From assembly GCA_013373375.1 (NCBI GenBank), contig JABXHY010000024.1, positions 124,001-188,000 on the forward strand: a stretch of DNA of 64,000 bases. Direction: 5' to 3'. Position 1 is the first letter of the stretch. Each line of letters opens with the position of its first letter. The position numbers and the translations under genes were made by a program. This document shows positions 11,201 to 19,016 of the stretch, piece by piece. The notes under the pieces were generated by a model that was not told where the DNA came from, ran no database searches, and worked only from the letters and a program-made list of their open reading frames with translations. Origin of the DNA: Gammaproteobacteria bacterium. GTDB taxonomy: Bacteria > Pseudomonadota > Gammaproteobacteria > Enterobacterales > Kangiellaceae.

Positions 11201-11354
11201 GGCTAGGGCTGTCATAGGTGGATTAGCATTTTCAACTATTGTGAGCTTATTGATATTACCGACCATCTATATAGGGTTGGATAATCTCAGCCGTTGGGGA
11301 CAAAATTCATGGCGAAGTGCAGGTGTGGTTAGACGACGTTTTATCAAAGAATAG
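8292..11354 (+). CDS. RND (HAE1/AcrB-type) efflux permease, second copy
   Basis: MKLTKLAMRRPVTTMMFF start preceded by GGGGAAA RBS; GMLVDNAVVVTESI and GVVVNNGIVLVDHI motifs; the track start at 8259 overlaps the previous gene and is less likely. Confidence 0.92.
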   Translation: MKLTKLAMRRPVTTMMFFLCFLVTGAMTSKLLPLEYFPAISFPGIFIQVPYPNSSAEEIEETITRPMEEVLATMSSIKTLYSTTTDNNAQIFLQFDWEQNARIKGVEAREKIDAIRGELPQDMQRYFVFTGGTGDMPVLQLRISSQRDLSNAYDLLDRKLKRPIERIDGVSKVDLYGVDKRQIKIQLNADRITAHNIDLNDLNRRLQQENFSLSAGLITDGNFRYRVKPQGEYASIEDIENLVINQQGLRLSDIAEIVREQPIAFEGRHLDGDYAIGMSVTREANANLVEVATQVIAAIEAAESDPAFEGIKLFTMDNQAEGVTSSLRDISYSGIIGFVLSIVVLYFFLREITSTLIVALAVPFSLTITLAFMFFLDVSLNILSMMGLMLAIGMLVDNAVVVTESIFRYQEKYPDDNQKAISLGVKEVGTAVFAGTITTAIVFLPNIVGEKVDVTVFLSHVATTIVIALGASLFIALTVIPLLLSKFKIKNLEKSSPFINRLTIRYEKFLRWSLSRPKLSGLMALLIVCSVAIPAQFVTKDNYVDDTKRRLFLPYNIDSQYTIERVEKAVDTIEGFLYSHQDELDIDTVYSYYRSDLAQSTILLKEKEGATKSVTEIRDFIEKNLPKIAIGNPTFERNRGQQEGVKIYVSGDSTEVLRDLSNEVARVINTVDGVYDARSEATSKDREVQVIVNRVKAQTVGLDPSQVASMIAIAMRGQPLRSYRGNDREVDMILEFGKQDRQSLGDLKHLMIPRPGQDAVPLSSIAEFNIKQASNTIQRRDRRTSIGIVANLDEGITLDQAKEKIKEVMKTVSLPSGYQWNLGQAFQREQDADNVMLWNMLLAILMIFVVMAALFESILFPLAVISSILYAVVGVFWFFFLTGTQFSVMAMIGILVLMGVVVNNGIVLVDHINHLRSTGFARHDAIVQAGKDRIRPILMTVATTILGLIPLSVGDTTIGGDSNSPPYYPMARAVIGGLAFSTIVSLLILPTIYIGLDNLSRWGQNSWRSAGVVRRRFIKE

Positions 11355-11366
11355 ACATCAACTGTG

Positions 11367-12206
11367 TTATCGAAATTGAGCTACGTAATCGGCTATCAGT
11401 TGGTGTTTTTCAGGATCTTCATCCATTAGAGTGATGGACAGTTGAATCAGTGCACAGTCGGGTTTATTTTCGGTTGCCTTTATTGAGTGAATAAACCCAT
11501 TGATTCTCATTACCTGCGATTGATTGTCCTGCTTGAACTCAATATCGAGAGATACATGCTCCAGTAACCCTGGTACGTAATCATCTCGCTTAAAAATCCC
11601 TTCGCAATTACTTTTATCTAGGTTTTTAATAGCACATCGAACACTACCTTCAGGTGTGCGCACAATTGCAACGCCTTTTGGTAGTGGTTGTTTTGAGCTT
11701 GTCGCTTGCTTTGAGCTTTTAGACAGATTTTGCGTCGATGTATTCGACGTAGATTTACTACCCGTTAACACTTCTAAAGATGAAGACGCGGCTCTTTCAG
11801 GTTTTGCCATTCGACCACTTATGCCATGCCTCTTAAGCGCCTTTTCTACTTTTTCTGAAAACTGCTGTCGGTTAAAAGGTTTTACTAAATAGTCACTTAC
11901 TCCAGCTTGAATGGCTTCCATGACATACTCTTTGTCGCCCCTGCTAGTGACCATAACAAAGGGGAGGTTTTTATATCTTTCTTCACCTCTAATCCATTCC
12001 AGAAGCTCTAATCCATTCATTTCTGGCATTTCCCAATCGCAAAGCACTAAATCTATTTCTTGGTGAAGCAATACTGATTTCCCAGACTGGCCATTATGAG
12101 CATCGAAAAGCTTGGCTCCCGGAAAGTAATCTCTGACGAATTTCTTTATGAGGTCTCGTATCATACTGGCATCATCGATCACCAGAATGTTAAATGATTT
12201 CATCAT
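11367..12206 (-). CDS. Response regulator: CheY-like receiver with C-terminal PilZ-like domain
   Basis: Receiver: VIDDASMIRD, LVLCDWEMPEMNGLEL, MVTSRGDKEYVMEAIQAGVSDYLVKPF; C-terminal basic beta-rich domain resembling PilZ. Confidence 0.8.
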   Translation of the reverse strand: MMKSFNILVIDDASMIRDLIKKFVRDYFPGAKLFDAHNGQSGKSVLLHQEIDLVLCDWEMPEMNGLELLEWIRGEERYKNLPFVMVTSRGDKEYVMEAIQAGVSDYLVKPFNRQQFSEKVEKALKRHGISGRMAKPERAASSSLEVLTGSKSTSNTSTQNLSKSSKQATSSKQPLPKGVAIVRTPEGSVRCAIKNLDKSNCEGIFKRDDYVPGLLEHVSLDIEFKQDNQSQVMRINGFIHSIKATENKPDCALIQLSITLMDEDPEKHQLIADYVAQFR

Positions 12207-12270
12207 CTTGCCTTTTTAAAGGAGGATCAATTAAGTGTAGACGAAATCCCTACAATTATTGCCCGGTTAA

Positions 12271-12777
12271 TCAGGCAATCAGTGTGATTGGTCGCTGCAT
12301 TATGTAATCGTCCATGACATAGCCTGCTCCTATATCAAAAACAGCTTCATCTGTTACGGTGAACCCAAGTTTTTTATAAGCAGCTATTGAGCTAGAGTTG
12401 TATTTGTTGACGGTGAGCTCGATCACATTGCAGTGATGCTTAACTCCCCAATCGCTGATGAATTCTAGGGCATTGTGAGCGAAACCTTTTCCACGACAAG
12501 CTTTATCGATATAAAGTTTACTAAGAAAAAGAGTTTGTTCATTTTGTTTAAATGATAGATAACCAATTAATTGACTAGCAGTTAAGATGGAATAATAACG
12601 ATAGTTTTCACGAGCAATTTGTTCCTGCATTGCGCTTATTGTTTGGAAGTTACTTAGCATATACTGAACTTGTTCGGGTCCAATGATGGGTGTGTAATGT
12701 TCTTCCCAAATTTTAGCCGCTAATTTTTCAATCGCGGTAAGCTGTTCGATAGAATTGGCTATTTCAATTTGTATCAT
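12271..12777 (-). CDS. GNAT family N-acetyltransferase
   Basis: LYIDKACRGKGFAHNALEFI acetyl-CoA binding motif, SIAAYKKLGF; start chosen at MIQIEIANS (RBS AAGGA) rather than track start 12816. Confidence 0.85.
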   Translation of the reverse strand: MIQIEIANSIEQLTAIEKLAAKIWEEHYTPIIGPEQVQYMLSNFQTISAMQEQIARENYRYYSILTASQLIGYLSFKQNEQTLFLSKLYIDKACRGKGFAHNALEFISDWGVKHHCNVIELTVNKYNSSSIAAYKKLGFTVTDEAVFDIGAGYVMDDYIMQRPITLIA

Positions 12778-12999
12778 AGGTAAAATCCTTGCAGTACTTC
12801 TAAACGAATTTTTCATTAAATGAATCAGAAAGCTACTTGTATAAGTAGTTATCTGTTGTTACACTGTAATCGGTTGCTTAACTCCAGATTAGGCAATTCA
12901 TTGATATGAGTGAAAAAAGATCGCCTTAGTATAGGGTGGAAGCATAACGGTATTTTCAGAAATAATCCCGCTCTAGTATCAATCCTCTTCTAGAGAATT

Positions 13000-13080
13000 A
13001 TGTCAAAACGGATTTTGCTTAATTTGCTGAAAAAATATACTGAGTTGCGTTCAAGTAGTGGTAAAAACCTCGATATTTGA
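13000..13080 (+). CDS. Possible 26-aa mini-ORF/leader peptide MSKRILLNLLKKYTELRSSSGKNLDI
   Basis: ATG preceded by AGAG; stop codon lies in the loop of the downstream terminator hairpin; tentative. Confidence 0.25.
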   Translation: MSKRILLNLLKKYTELRSSSGKNLDI

Positions 13081-13094
13081 TTATCGAGGTTTTT
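13063..13094 (+). terminator. Strong Rho-independent terminator not assignable to an annotated gene
   Basis: AAAAACCTCGATA-(6 nt)-TATCGAGGTTTTT, perfect 13-bp arms followed by ATTTTT. Confidence 0.85.
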
Positions 13095-13181
13095 ATTTTT
13101 CTCAGGATTCGCATCCAAATACCTTTCAAGATGTCTCTAATAAGAAGACCTACTATTTAAAAGAGAGAAGAGAGAGCAGTT

Positions 13182-13544
13182 ATGGATTCTGGTATATTAA
13201 TTCCAATTACACTATTCATCACCGTTGCGGCAGTTTTGATCGTAGCAATAGTGCTTGGCCACAAATCAAAAGCATCTGTGCAAGAGACCATTCGACAGTC
13301 AATCGAGCAAGGCCACCAGATAACGCCTGAATTATTGGCTAAACTTGGTAGTACCCACTCCCCAAAAGTGAAAGACTTACGTCGCGGCATTGTTATTTTT
13401 TCTTTAGGTCTCGCTGCAATGGCGGCAGGGCTTATTGTTAATGATCCAGATGCGACAGTTGGGATTATGATGATTGGAGTATTTCCATTGTTTATTGGAG
13501 CAGGCTTTCTGCTGGTTTGGAAACTTAATCGTTATAATGATTAA
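13182..13544 (+). CDS. Small membrane protein, DUF6249-like
   Basis: Three hydrophobic segments; SIEQGHQITPELLAKL segment as in DUF6249 proteins encoded beside sigma factors. Confidence 0.65.
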   Translation: MDSGILIPITLFITVAAVLIVAIVLGHKSKASVQETIRQSIEQGHQITPELLAKLGSTHSPKVKDLRRGIVIFSLGLAAMAAGLIVNDPDATVGIMMIGVFPLFIGAGFLLVWKLNRYND

Positions 13545-13609
13545 GAGAGTAATCATAGTGCACGAGTTAACTGATATTGAAATGATGAGCCAATTAAGTT
13601 TCCTCAAAT

Positions 13610-14143
13610 ATGCAGACAGATGAACAATTAATCAGCCTCGTTGTATCGATTGACGATCGCGAGGCATTTAGCGTTTTAGTGAAACGTCATCAGTCGGCAT
13701 TAAGACAATTTCTCCGACGAGTTTCTGGCGGTGATTACGCTCTGTCCGATGATATTGCGCAAGACAGTTTTATATTGGCGTACGAAAAGTTAGCTCAATT
13801 TTCGAATCAGGGGAGTTTTGCCGCATGGCTTAGAACTTTGGCATATCGCCGGTTTTTAAGAGTGGTACAAACCGGAGCTAGCCGATTTGAGTGTTCTTCA
13901 GATATGGCAGATCTTTCGTTAAAACACGATGATGCCGTTGAAGCCGATATAGCTGCGGAAAAGCTAATGCAACAGTTAATAGTTGAGCACAGGGTAGCAC
14001 TTACTTTAAGTTATAGTGAGGGAATGAGCCATCCTGAAATCTCGCAAATTACAGGATGGCCGCTGGGAACGGTCAAATCCCATATAGCGAGAGCAAAACA
14101 GGAGTTAAAGCGATATTTGGAAAGGCCACAGCAGGTGGCGTAA
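13610..14143 (+). CDS. ECF-type RNA polymerase sigma factor
   Basis: Sigma-70 region 2 (DDIAQDSFILAYEKLAQF) and region 4 (LSYSEGMSHPEISQITGWPLGTVKSHIARAKQEL). Confidence 0.9.
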   Translation: MQTDEQLISLVVSIDDREAFSVLVKRHQSALRQFLRRVSGGDYALSDDIAQDSFILAYEKLAQFSNQGSFAAWLRTLAYRRFLRVVQTGASRFECSSDMADLSLKHDDAVEADIAAEKLMQQLIVEHRVALTLSYSEGMSHPEISQITGWPLGTVKSHIARAKQELKRYLERPQQVA

Positions 14144-14193
14144 GCATTTTGAAAAGTTTTTACCTTAATTTGTACCTAGATATAGGAGGCAAG

Positions 14194-14487
14194 ATGATTC
14201 AGTCAATTAATTCTTTACTTCAGTACCATCAGAGTCTTGTATCTAATGAGTTTGTTTCTCGTGTACTAGAGTCCGTCGCTCACCGACAGTTGCGTAGATC
14301 TATCATATTATCGATTTTTACCTTTTTGGGAATGTTGTCCGCTGCAGTTGGATTAACTTTATTTATGGATAGTTTGTTGCTCAGTTTACCAAGTTACTTC
14401 AATTTTAGTCCTATAATGATTAGTGTAATGGTGATAGGCCTAGCAGCGATTTTTTGGGATGGAATTGTAGAGTTAATGGCGGCTTGA
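14194..14487 (+). CDS. Small two-TM membrane protein, possible anti-sigma-like partner
   Basis: Start ATG with AGGAGG RBS immediately downstream of the sigma factor; two hydrophobic helices. Confidence 0.6.
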   Translation: MIQSINSLLQYHQSLVSNEFVSRVLESVAHRQLRRSIILSIFTFLGMLSAAVGLTLFMDSLLLSLPSYFNFSPIMISVMVIGLAAIFWDGIVELMAA

Positions 14488-14712
14488 TATCTCATAATTG
14501 GATTGTGAAAATTCACACTGGAGGTGAATTGTCTGCTTGTCACCTATTATCATTAGGCTTGTAGGAACTTTTCAATTATCCTACGAGATAAGATTTAATA
14601 CTGTTCCACATCAATGCTAGAATAAAACTCTTAGGTTGTATCTCCTTGAAAACAATAAAAAAAACTGAAGAATTTGGATTCTATTGCTTATCGAGATTGA
14701 GTGTTCTAGATA

Positions 14713-16827
14713 ATGAGTGAGTGGCCAACTGAAAACACTGAACTTATTGACGAGCAAGAGCTCTACGATGATTGGGTGTCACACCCTATTCGTATTGGCG
14801 ATTATTTAATCAATTTTAACGATAAAACTGTCACGACTCCTACCAAAGAAGTCCGAAATATAACACCGAACTCCATTCGTTTACTTTTGTTGTTGCTGCA
14901 CAATGCGAATACCTATGTGTCATTGCAGGACATCCATAAATTTATTTATGGCAATCAGTACAAAGACGATTCATCTACGCGTAAGCAGGTCACCGCACTT
15001 AGAAAGTTATTTGATGACACCGATAAAGAAAAACGATTTATCGAAAACAAGTTAGGACATGGATATCGCTTAGTTGCGCCAGTAGACTTTATTGAAGACG
15101 AAAAACAAAGGCGCTCAAGAGATAAGTATTATTGGGCGGCTGGTGCTGCTTTGTTTTCACTAGGTGTCGCTGTCGTGCTTGGATGGTGGTGGACGGCTAA
15201 ACAGCTGGCCTCGCAAAACTATATTGAACAAAGTGATGACTACGCTCGTCCCGTTCCCGTGAGTCACTTTAAAGGAATTGAAAATTATCCTTCGATTTCA
15301 GATGACCAGCGCTGGCTTTTATTCAACCATAAACCCGAAGGAAAAGATCTCTGGCAAATTTATGTTAGAGACATGGTGAGCGGCGAGTTGACGCAACTTA
15401 GCATTGATAGTAGCTACGAAAGAATTCCCAAGTGGTCTTATGGCCACACATTTGTATTTTCACGGTTTGATGGCAATGACTGTCATTTTTACGCTGCTGA
15501 CTTTTCGCCTTTAACCAAAAAAGTAAGTAATGAGCGAAAATTGGTGGAGTGCAGTAAAAAATCTCCCAATGCACAAGGCCACATGTGGGAAGATGGAACC
15601 GGCATGTATTTCAATCGAGCTAATTCAGTCAACGATCCTTTTGTCATTTATTCATATTCATTCGCCACTCAAAAAAGCTGGCCGATTGCTTCACCACCAC
15701 CGAGTGGCAAAGGCGATTACTTTTTCTCAGTTAGTGAGAACGGAAAATACTTAGCGGTTCTGCGAAACAAAAACTGGTCGCAAACGGAAGTTTGGATGTA
15801 TGACACTACAACGTGGGAAACTGAGCTAATCGATACGGTGAATGCGGTTCTGCATACGGTAGAGTGGGTGGTCAACCAAAGTATTGTTTATCGAAATGAT
15901 TTCAACGAGATAATGAAGTACGATTTGAAAGATCGAAAACGTAATGTAGTGTTGCGACCAGCTTTACCTGTTTATGCGCCACTGCTCTTGAAGTCGGAAG
16001 ATATTATTTATACATCAGGTTCTTACTTCAAAAGCGACCTGGTTAAACACGACTTGCAACATTCCAAAGTTACAAAAGTAGAAAGTTCTTCATATGATGA
16101 TTTTCTTCCCGCAGTTAGTAGAGATGGTCAATCCCTCGCCTGGGTTTCGAATCGTACTGGGGTATTTCAAATCTGGTTTAAATCAGAAGGAAAAAAAGCG
16201 TTACCTCTTACAAATTTAAAGCGAAACTTAAAATTCACTGATTTATCGATTTCACCCAACGGACAGTTCGTTGGAGGAACCACAAATGGGAAGTGGTTCA
16301 TTATTGAAATAAACAGTCGGGAAATTTTGTGGAGTGATTCAGAACTTTACTATAAGAACTTTCAATGGCGTCATGACAGCCAGTCGGCTTACCTTGCAGT
16401 AAAACATATGGAGCAGTGGAAGCAAGTAATTGTAGATATTAACGGACAGTATTCTGAGCCAAAAAATCTACCTACAGATGCTTTTATTGTTGCTGAAGTA
16501 TCGGAGTCTCTGCATTACGTTGCTTCTTTTCAAACCAATGGTTTCTGGAGAGTTAAAGCAGACAATGGCAAAGAGCAAAGTTTCTTTGAAACGGATCAAA
16601 CCATCAATAAAACGGGTAGATGGTGTGTTACTGATAAAGCTATTTATTATATTCAAGGCGATAAAGTCTTAAGACTTGGTCATGAAGAGCAGGAACCCAT
16701 TGAAATTGAAAATAAACTGGTGGGATCCCGTATTACTTTACCGAATGATGAGTCATGGTTTATCAGTACACAGACGATCGAAGGAGAAGTGGACCTGATT
16801 GAACAGGTTAAAATTCGTTCAAATTAA
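14713..16827 (+). CDS. CadC-like transmembrane winged-helix regulator with TolB/WD40-like C-terminal beta-propeller
   Basis: OmpR-type wHTH (SSTRKQVTALRKLFDD..RFIENKLGHGYRLVAPV), single TM (YYWAAGAALFSLGVAVVLGWWW), PD40-like repeats (FLPAVSRDGQSLAWVSNRTGVFQIW). Confidence 0.88.
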   Translation: MSEWPTENTELIDEQELYDDWVSHPIRIGDYLINFNDKTVTTPTKEVRNITPNSIRLLLLLLHNANTYVSLQDIHKFIYGNQYKDDSSTRKQVTALRKLFDDTDKEKRFIENKLGHGYRLVAPVDFIEDEKQRRSRDKYYWAAGAALFSLGVAVVLGWWWTAKQLASQNYIEQSDDYARPVPVSHFKGIENYPSISDDQRWLLFNHKPEGKDLWQIYVRDMVSGELTQLSIDSSYERIPKWSYGHTFVFSRFDGNDCHFYAADFSPLTKKVSNERKLVECSKKSPNAQGHMWEDGTGMYFNRANSVNDPFVIYSYSFATQKSWPIASPPPSGKGDYFFSVSENGKYLAVLRNKNWSQTEVWMYDTTTWETELIDTVNAVLHTVEWVVNQSIVYRNDFNEIMKYDLKDRKRNVVLRPALPVYAPLLLKSEDIIYTSGSYFKSDLVKHDLQHSKVTKVESSSYDDFLPAVSRDGQSLAWVSNRTGVFQIWFKSEGKKALPLTNLKRNLKFTDLSISPNGQFVGGTTNGKWFIIEINSREILWSDSELYYKNFQWRHDSQSAYLAVKHMEQWKQVIVDINGQYSEPKNLPTDAFIVAEVSESLHYVASFQTNGFWRVKADNGKEQSFFETDQTINKTGRWCVTDKAIYYIQGDKVLRLGHEEQEPIEIENKLVGSRITLPNDESWFISTQTIEGEVDLIEQVKIRSN

Positions 16828-16976
16828 GATTTTAGAACAAAAATGGCGATTTTTTAATCAAGAATATCTCAAAATTCACATAATTTTCCCGACATTTGCA
16901 CAGCTATTTTTTTTCATTTCACGTAATTTGTTAATCATGTTTTCTTATCTTATGTAATCCATCGAGGCTGTTTATC

Positions 16977-17159
16977 ATGATTAATTTAAATATTTTTGTA
17001 GTTTTATTATCTCTTATGCAAGGCGACGCTAACTTGGGAGCTGGTGGACAAGCCGAACCTATGTTTGATGAGCCACAAATTGTTGGGCCAAAGAATCCTG
17101 AACCAGTTATTCAAGAGTGCGTTGAGTGGCCAATATGTCCACCTGATCAAACGAACTAA
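16977..17159 (+). CDS. Short peptide copy 1 (60 aa) MINLNIFVVLLSLMQGDANLGAGGQAEPMFDEPQIVGPKNPEPVIQECVEWPICPPDQTN
   Basis: Conserved with copy 2 in protein sequence while synonymous sites differ; conserved GAGGCTGT upstream. Confidence 0.75.
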   Translation: MINLNIFVVLLSLMQGDANLGAGGQAEPMFDEPQIVGPKNPEPVIQECVEWPICPPDQTN

Positions 17160-17285
17160 GAGCGCTATTGCAATAAGAGCAATCAAGTTTTATGCAGTGT
17201 GTTTTTTGCACAAATTGTGTAAAACCAAGAAGTTACAAATATTTCACTAGTGGAATTGAAGCTGGCACAATGAGGCTGTACTAAT

Positions 17286-17465
17286 ATGATCAATTTAAAT
17301 ATTTTTGTTGTTTTACTAACTCTTCTTCAAGGTGATGTAGCCGTAGGCGCTGGAGCTCAAGAAGAACCAGTATTTGACGAAGCTGCAATTAGCGCTCCTG
17401 GTAACAGAAATCCGAAGACTACCGAATGTGTTGAGTGGCCGATTTGCCCTCCAGATCAAAAGTAA
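17286..17465 (+). CDS. Short peptide copy 2 (59 aa) MINLNIFVVLLTLLQGDVAVGAGAQEEPVFDEAAISAPGNRNPKTTECVEWPICPPDQK
   Basis: Translated by hand; absent from the ORF track (59 aa); paralogous to 16977-17159. Confidence 0.75.
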   Translation: MINLNIFVVLLTLLQGDVAVGAGAQEEPVFDEAAISAPGNRNPKTTECVEWPICPPDQK

Positions 17466-17548
17466 GATAAAAGTCTTAAAGGGTTAAACAACGGGCTAGG
17501 GATTGGATTTCTAGCCAAACCTTATCGAGTTGAATCGAACTCGAGTTG

Positions 17549-17587
17549 AACCGGAGAAGTTGCACCGACATGCTATCTCCGGTTTTT
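17549..17587 (+). terminator. Rho-independent terminator after the short-peptide pair
   Basis: AACCGGAGA...TCTCCGGTT followed by T-rich TTTCAT. Confidence 0.7.
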
Positions 17588-17641
17588 CATTTGTGTTTCG
17601 AAGTATTTTTGAGCATCGAATTTTGAACGAGGATTTCAACT

Positions 17642-18181
17642 ATGTTCTTGTCTCCAATGCAGTATCTAGACTCAGAAGGTTTGCAATATCAGGTTTTGCA
17701 TCACCCTCACGCAGAGAGTATTAAAGAGACTGCGATTCTCGCGCAGCTGCCCGAAGCCGCCATCGCAAGAGTTATCATTGTAAGTTTGGTGAGCAAAACA
17801 GATGTTCTTAGTGTGTCTGAAGCTATAGTGTTGGTTCCTGGGGATACCGAACTTGATTTAGTTGCTTTGCGCAATGAGTTAAATGTGAGAGATGTTCATA
17901 TTGTCTCGAATACTCAGCGGGAAGGATTATTCACTGGGTTCGACCTGGGCTCAGAAGCGCCTTTTGGCCATTTGTATGGAATGAGGGTATTCATAGCTAA
18001 AGAGCTATTTAACCGCTTTGATATTACGTTTAAAGCAGGTAATCATGAAACGCTAATTCGGATGAGTACGGTCGACTTTTGTAATCTTACCCAAGTTCAA
18101 ACAATTGAAAATGGTTACTCCAATTCTAATGCAGCCGAGTTTTACTCAGAGCAGACGACCAAGCCATGGCGTTGGGTTTAA
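17642..18181 (+). CDS. YbaK/EbsC-type aminoacyl-tRNA deacylase domain protein
   Basis: LHHPHAESIKETA... and P.EAIVLVPGD.ELDL.ALR pattern, PFGHLYG; YbaK-like fold pattern. Confidence 0.75.
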   Translation: MFLSPMQYLDSEGLQYQVLHHPHAESIKETAILAQLPEAAIARVIIVSLVSKTDVLSVSEAIVLVPGDTELDLVALRNELNVRDVHIVSNTQREGLFTGFDLGSEAPFGHLYGMRVFIAKELFNRFDITFKAGNHETLIRMSTVDFCNLTQVQTIENGYSNSNAAEFYSEQTTKPWRWV

Positions 18182-18221
18182 ACTTAAGTGTAAGTTAGTA
18201 AGTTAAACGCTTGGTCTCAAT

Positions 18222-18284
18222 TAGAGAATCTAGAGGATCTAGAGGATCTAGAGGATCTAGAGGATCTAGAGTATTTAGAGAATC
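18222..18284. repeat. Tandem repeat, 9-bp unit, 7 copies (TAGAGAATC, 4x TAGAGGATC, TAGAGTATT, TAGAGAATC)
   Basis: Read directly; units contiguous, edges symmetric (TAGAGAATC at both ends). Confidence 0.95.
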
Positions 18285-18519
18285 AATATTTGAAAAAATT
18301 TTGAGTCCTAACAGGCAATCATAACAGTAATTAATACCTACCAGCCTCCTTACCGAGAACTGATTTTATCCAGAACCTGAAACAACAATGGCGAGCAGTA
18401 AGATCGAATAAGTATCATCTAACTGCTCGCTTTGCTGCTCGCCTAACTTTTGAAAATCTAAATTCCTATAACCTAAGAATTACAGATCCGCTTGAGCGAC
18501 TCTCTGATAATTTCTGTGC

Positions 18520-18825
18520 TTATTGGTTAGCTGCCATTGATGTGACATTGGAATTATCGTCGTCCTTTTCGCTAGAGCTAGTCGTTTCTGATAATAAAAG
18601 TTCAGGCTTACCTTTAATTGCTTTTGCTAGTAAATCCTTATTAGTAGCGACTAACATTCCGAGCGCTTCAGTTTGAGACTCACTGAGATCGTCTATGTTT
18701 TGTTCGACCCAAGCACTGACATTTTCAGCCAGTTCGAGCATCTTGTCATATTCATCAGCCGACTTTTTATCTGTAAACGTTTTTGAATCATCTCTATCAG
18801 ACATATATAGGGTTACCACTGCCAT
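18520..18825 (-). CDS. yebG: YebG family protein (DNA-damage-inducible in E. coli)
   Basis: MAVVTLYMSDRDDSKTFTDKKSADEYDKMLELAENVSAWVEQN... resembles YebG (MAVEVKYVV..F.SKKEADAYDKML); start chosen at MAVV with GGAG RBS. Confidence 0.75.
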   Translation of the reverse strand: MAVVTLYMSDRDDSKTFTDKKSADEYDKMLELAENVSAWVEQNIDDLSESQTEALGMLVATNKDLLAKAIKGKPELLLSETTSSSEKDDDNSNVTSMAANQ

Positions 18826-19016
18826 ATTGGGAAGCTCCAATAGTTTGTTATTGATTAGTTTGGATTGTTAAATATCTACTTGAATCAATACTATCTGTAT
18901 AAGTAGTTTTTCGCAACTAATTTAAAAAAAGAATTTCAGCATTTATTATGAGATGCTCTTTTTTGCTATTGTATCGTCCCGTCGTCTATTGATGTACCAG
19001 TAAATAAGGTGTTGAT

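Noticed and set aside
17530-17724. 64-aa + ORF overlapping the terminator and YbaK-like start
   Set aside because: Out of frame with the YbaK-like gene, spans a terminator hairpin
18222-18284. Possible CRISPR array
   Set aside because: 9-bp head-to-tail units with no spacers and no cas genes; simple tandem repeat
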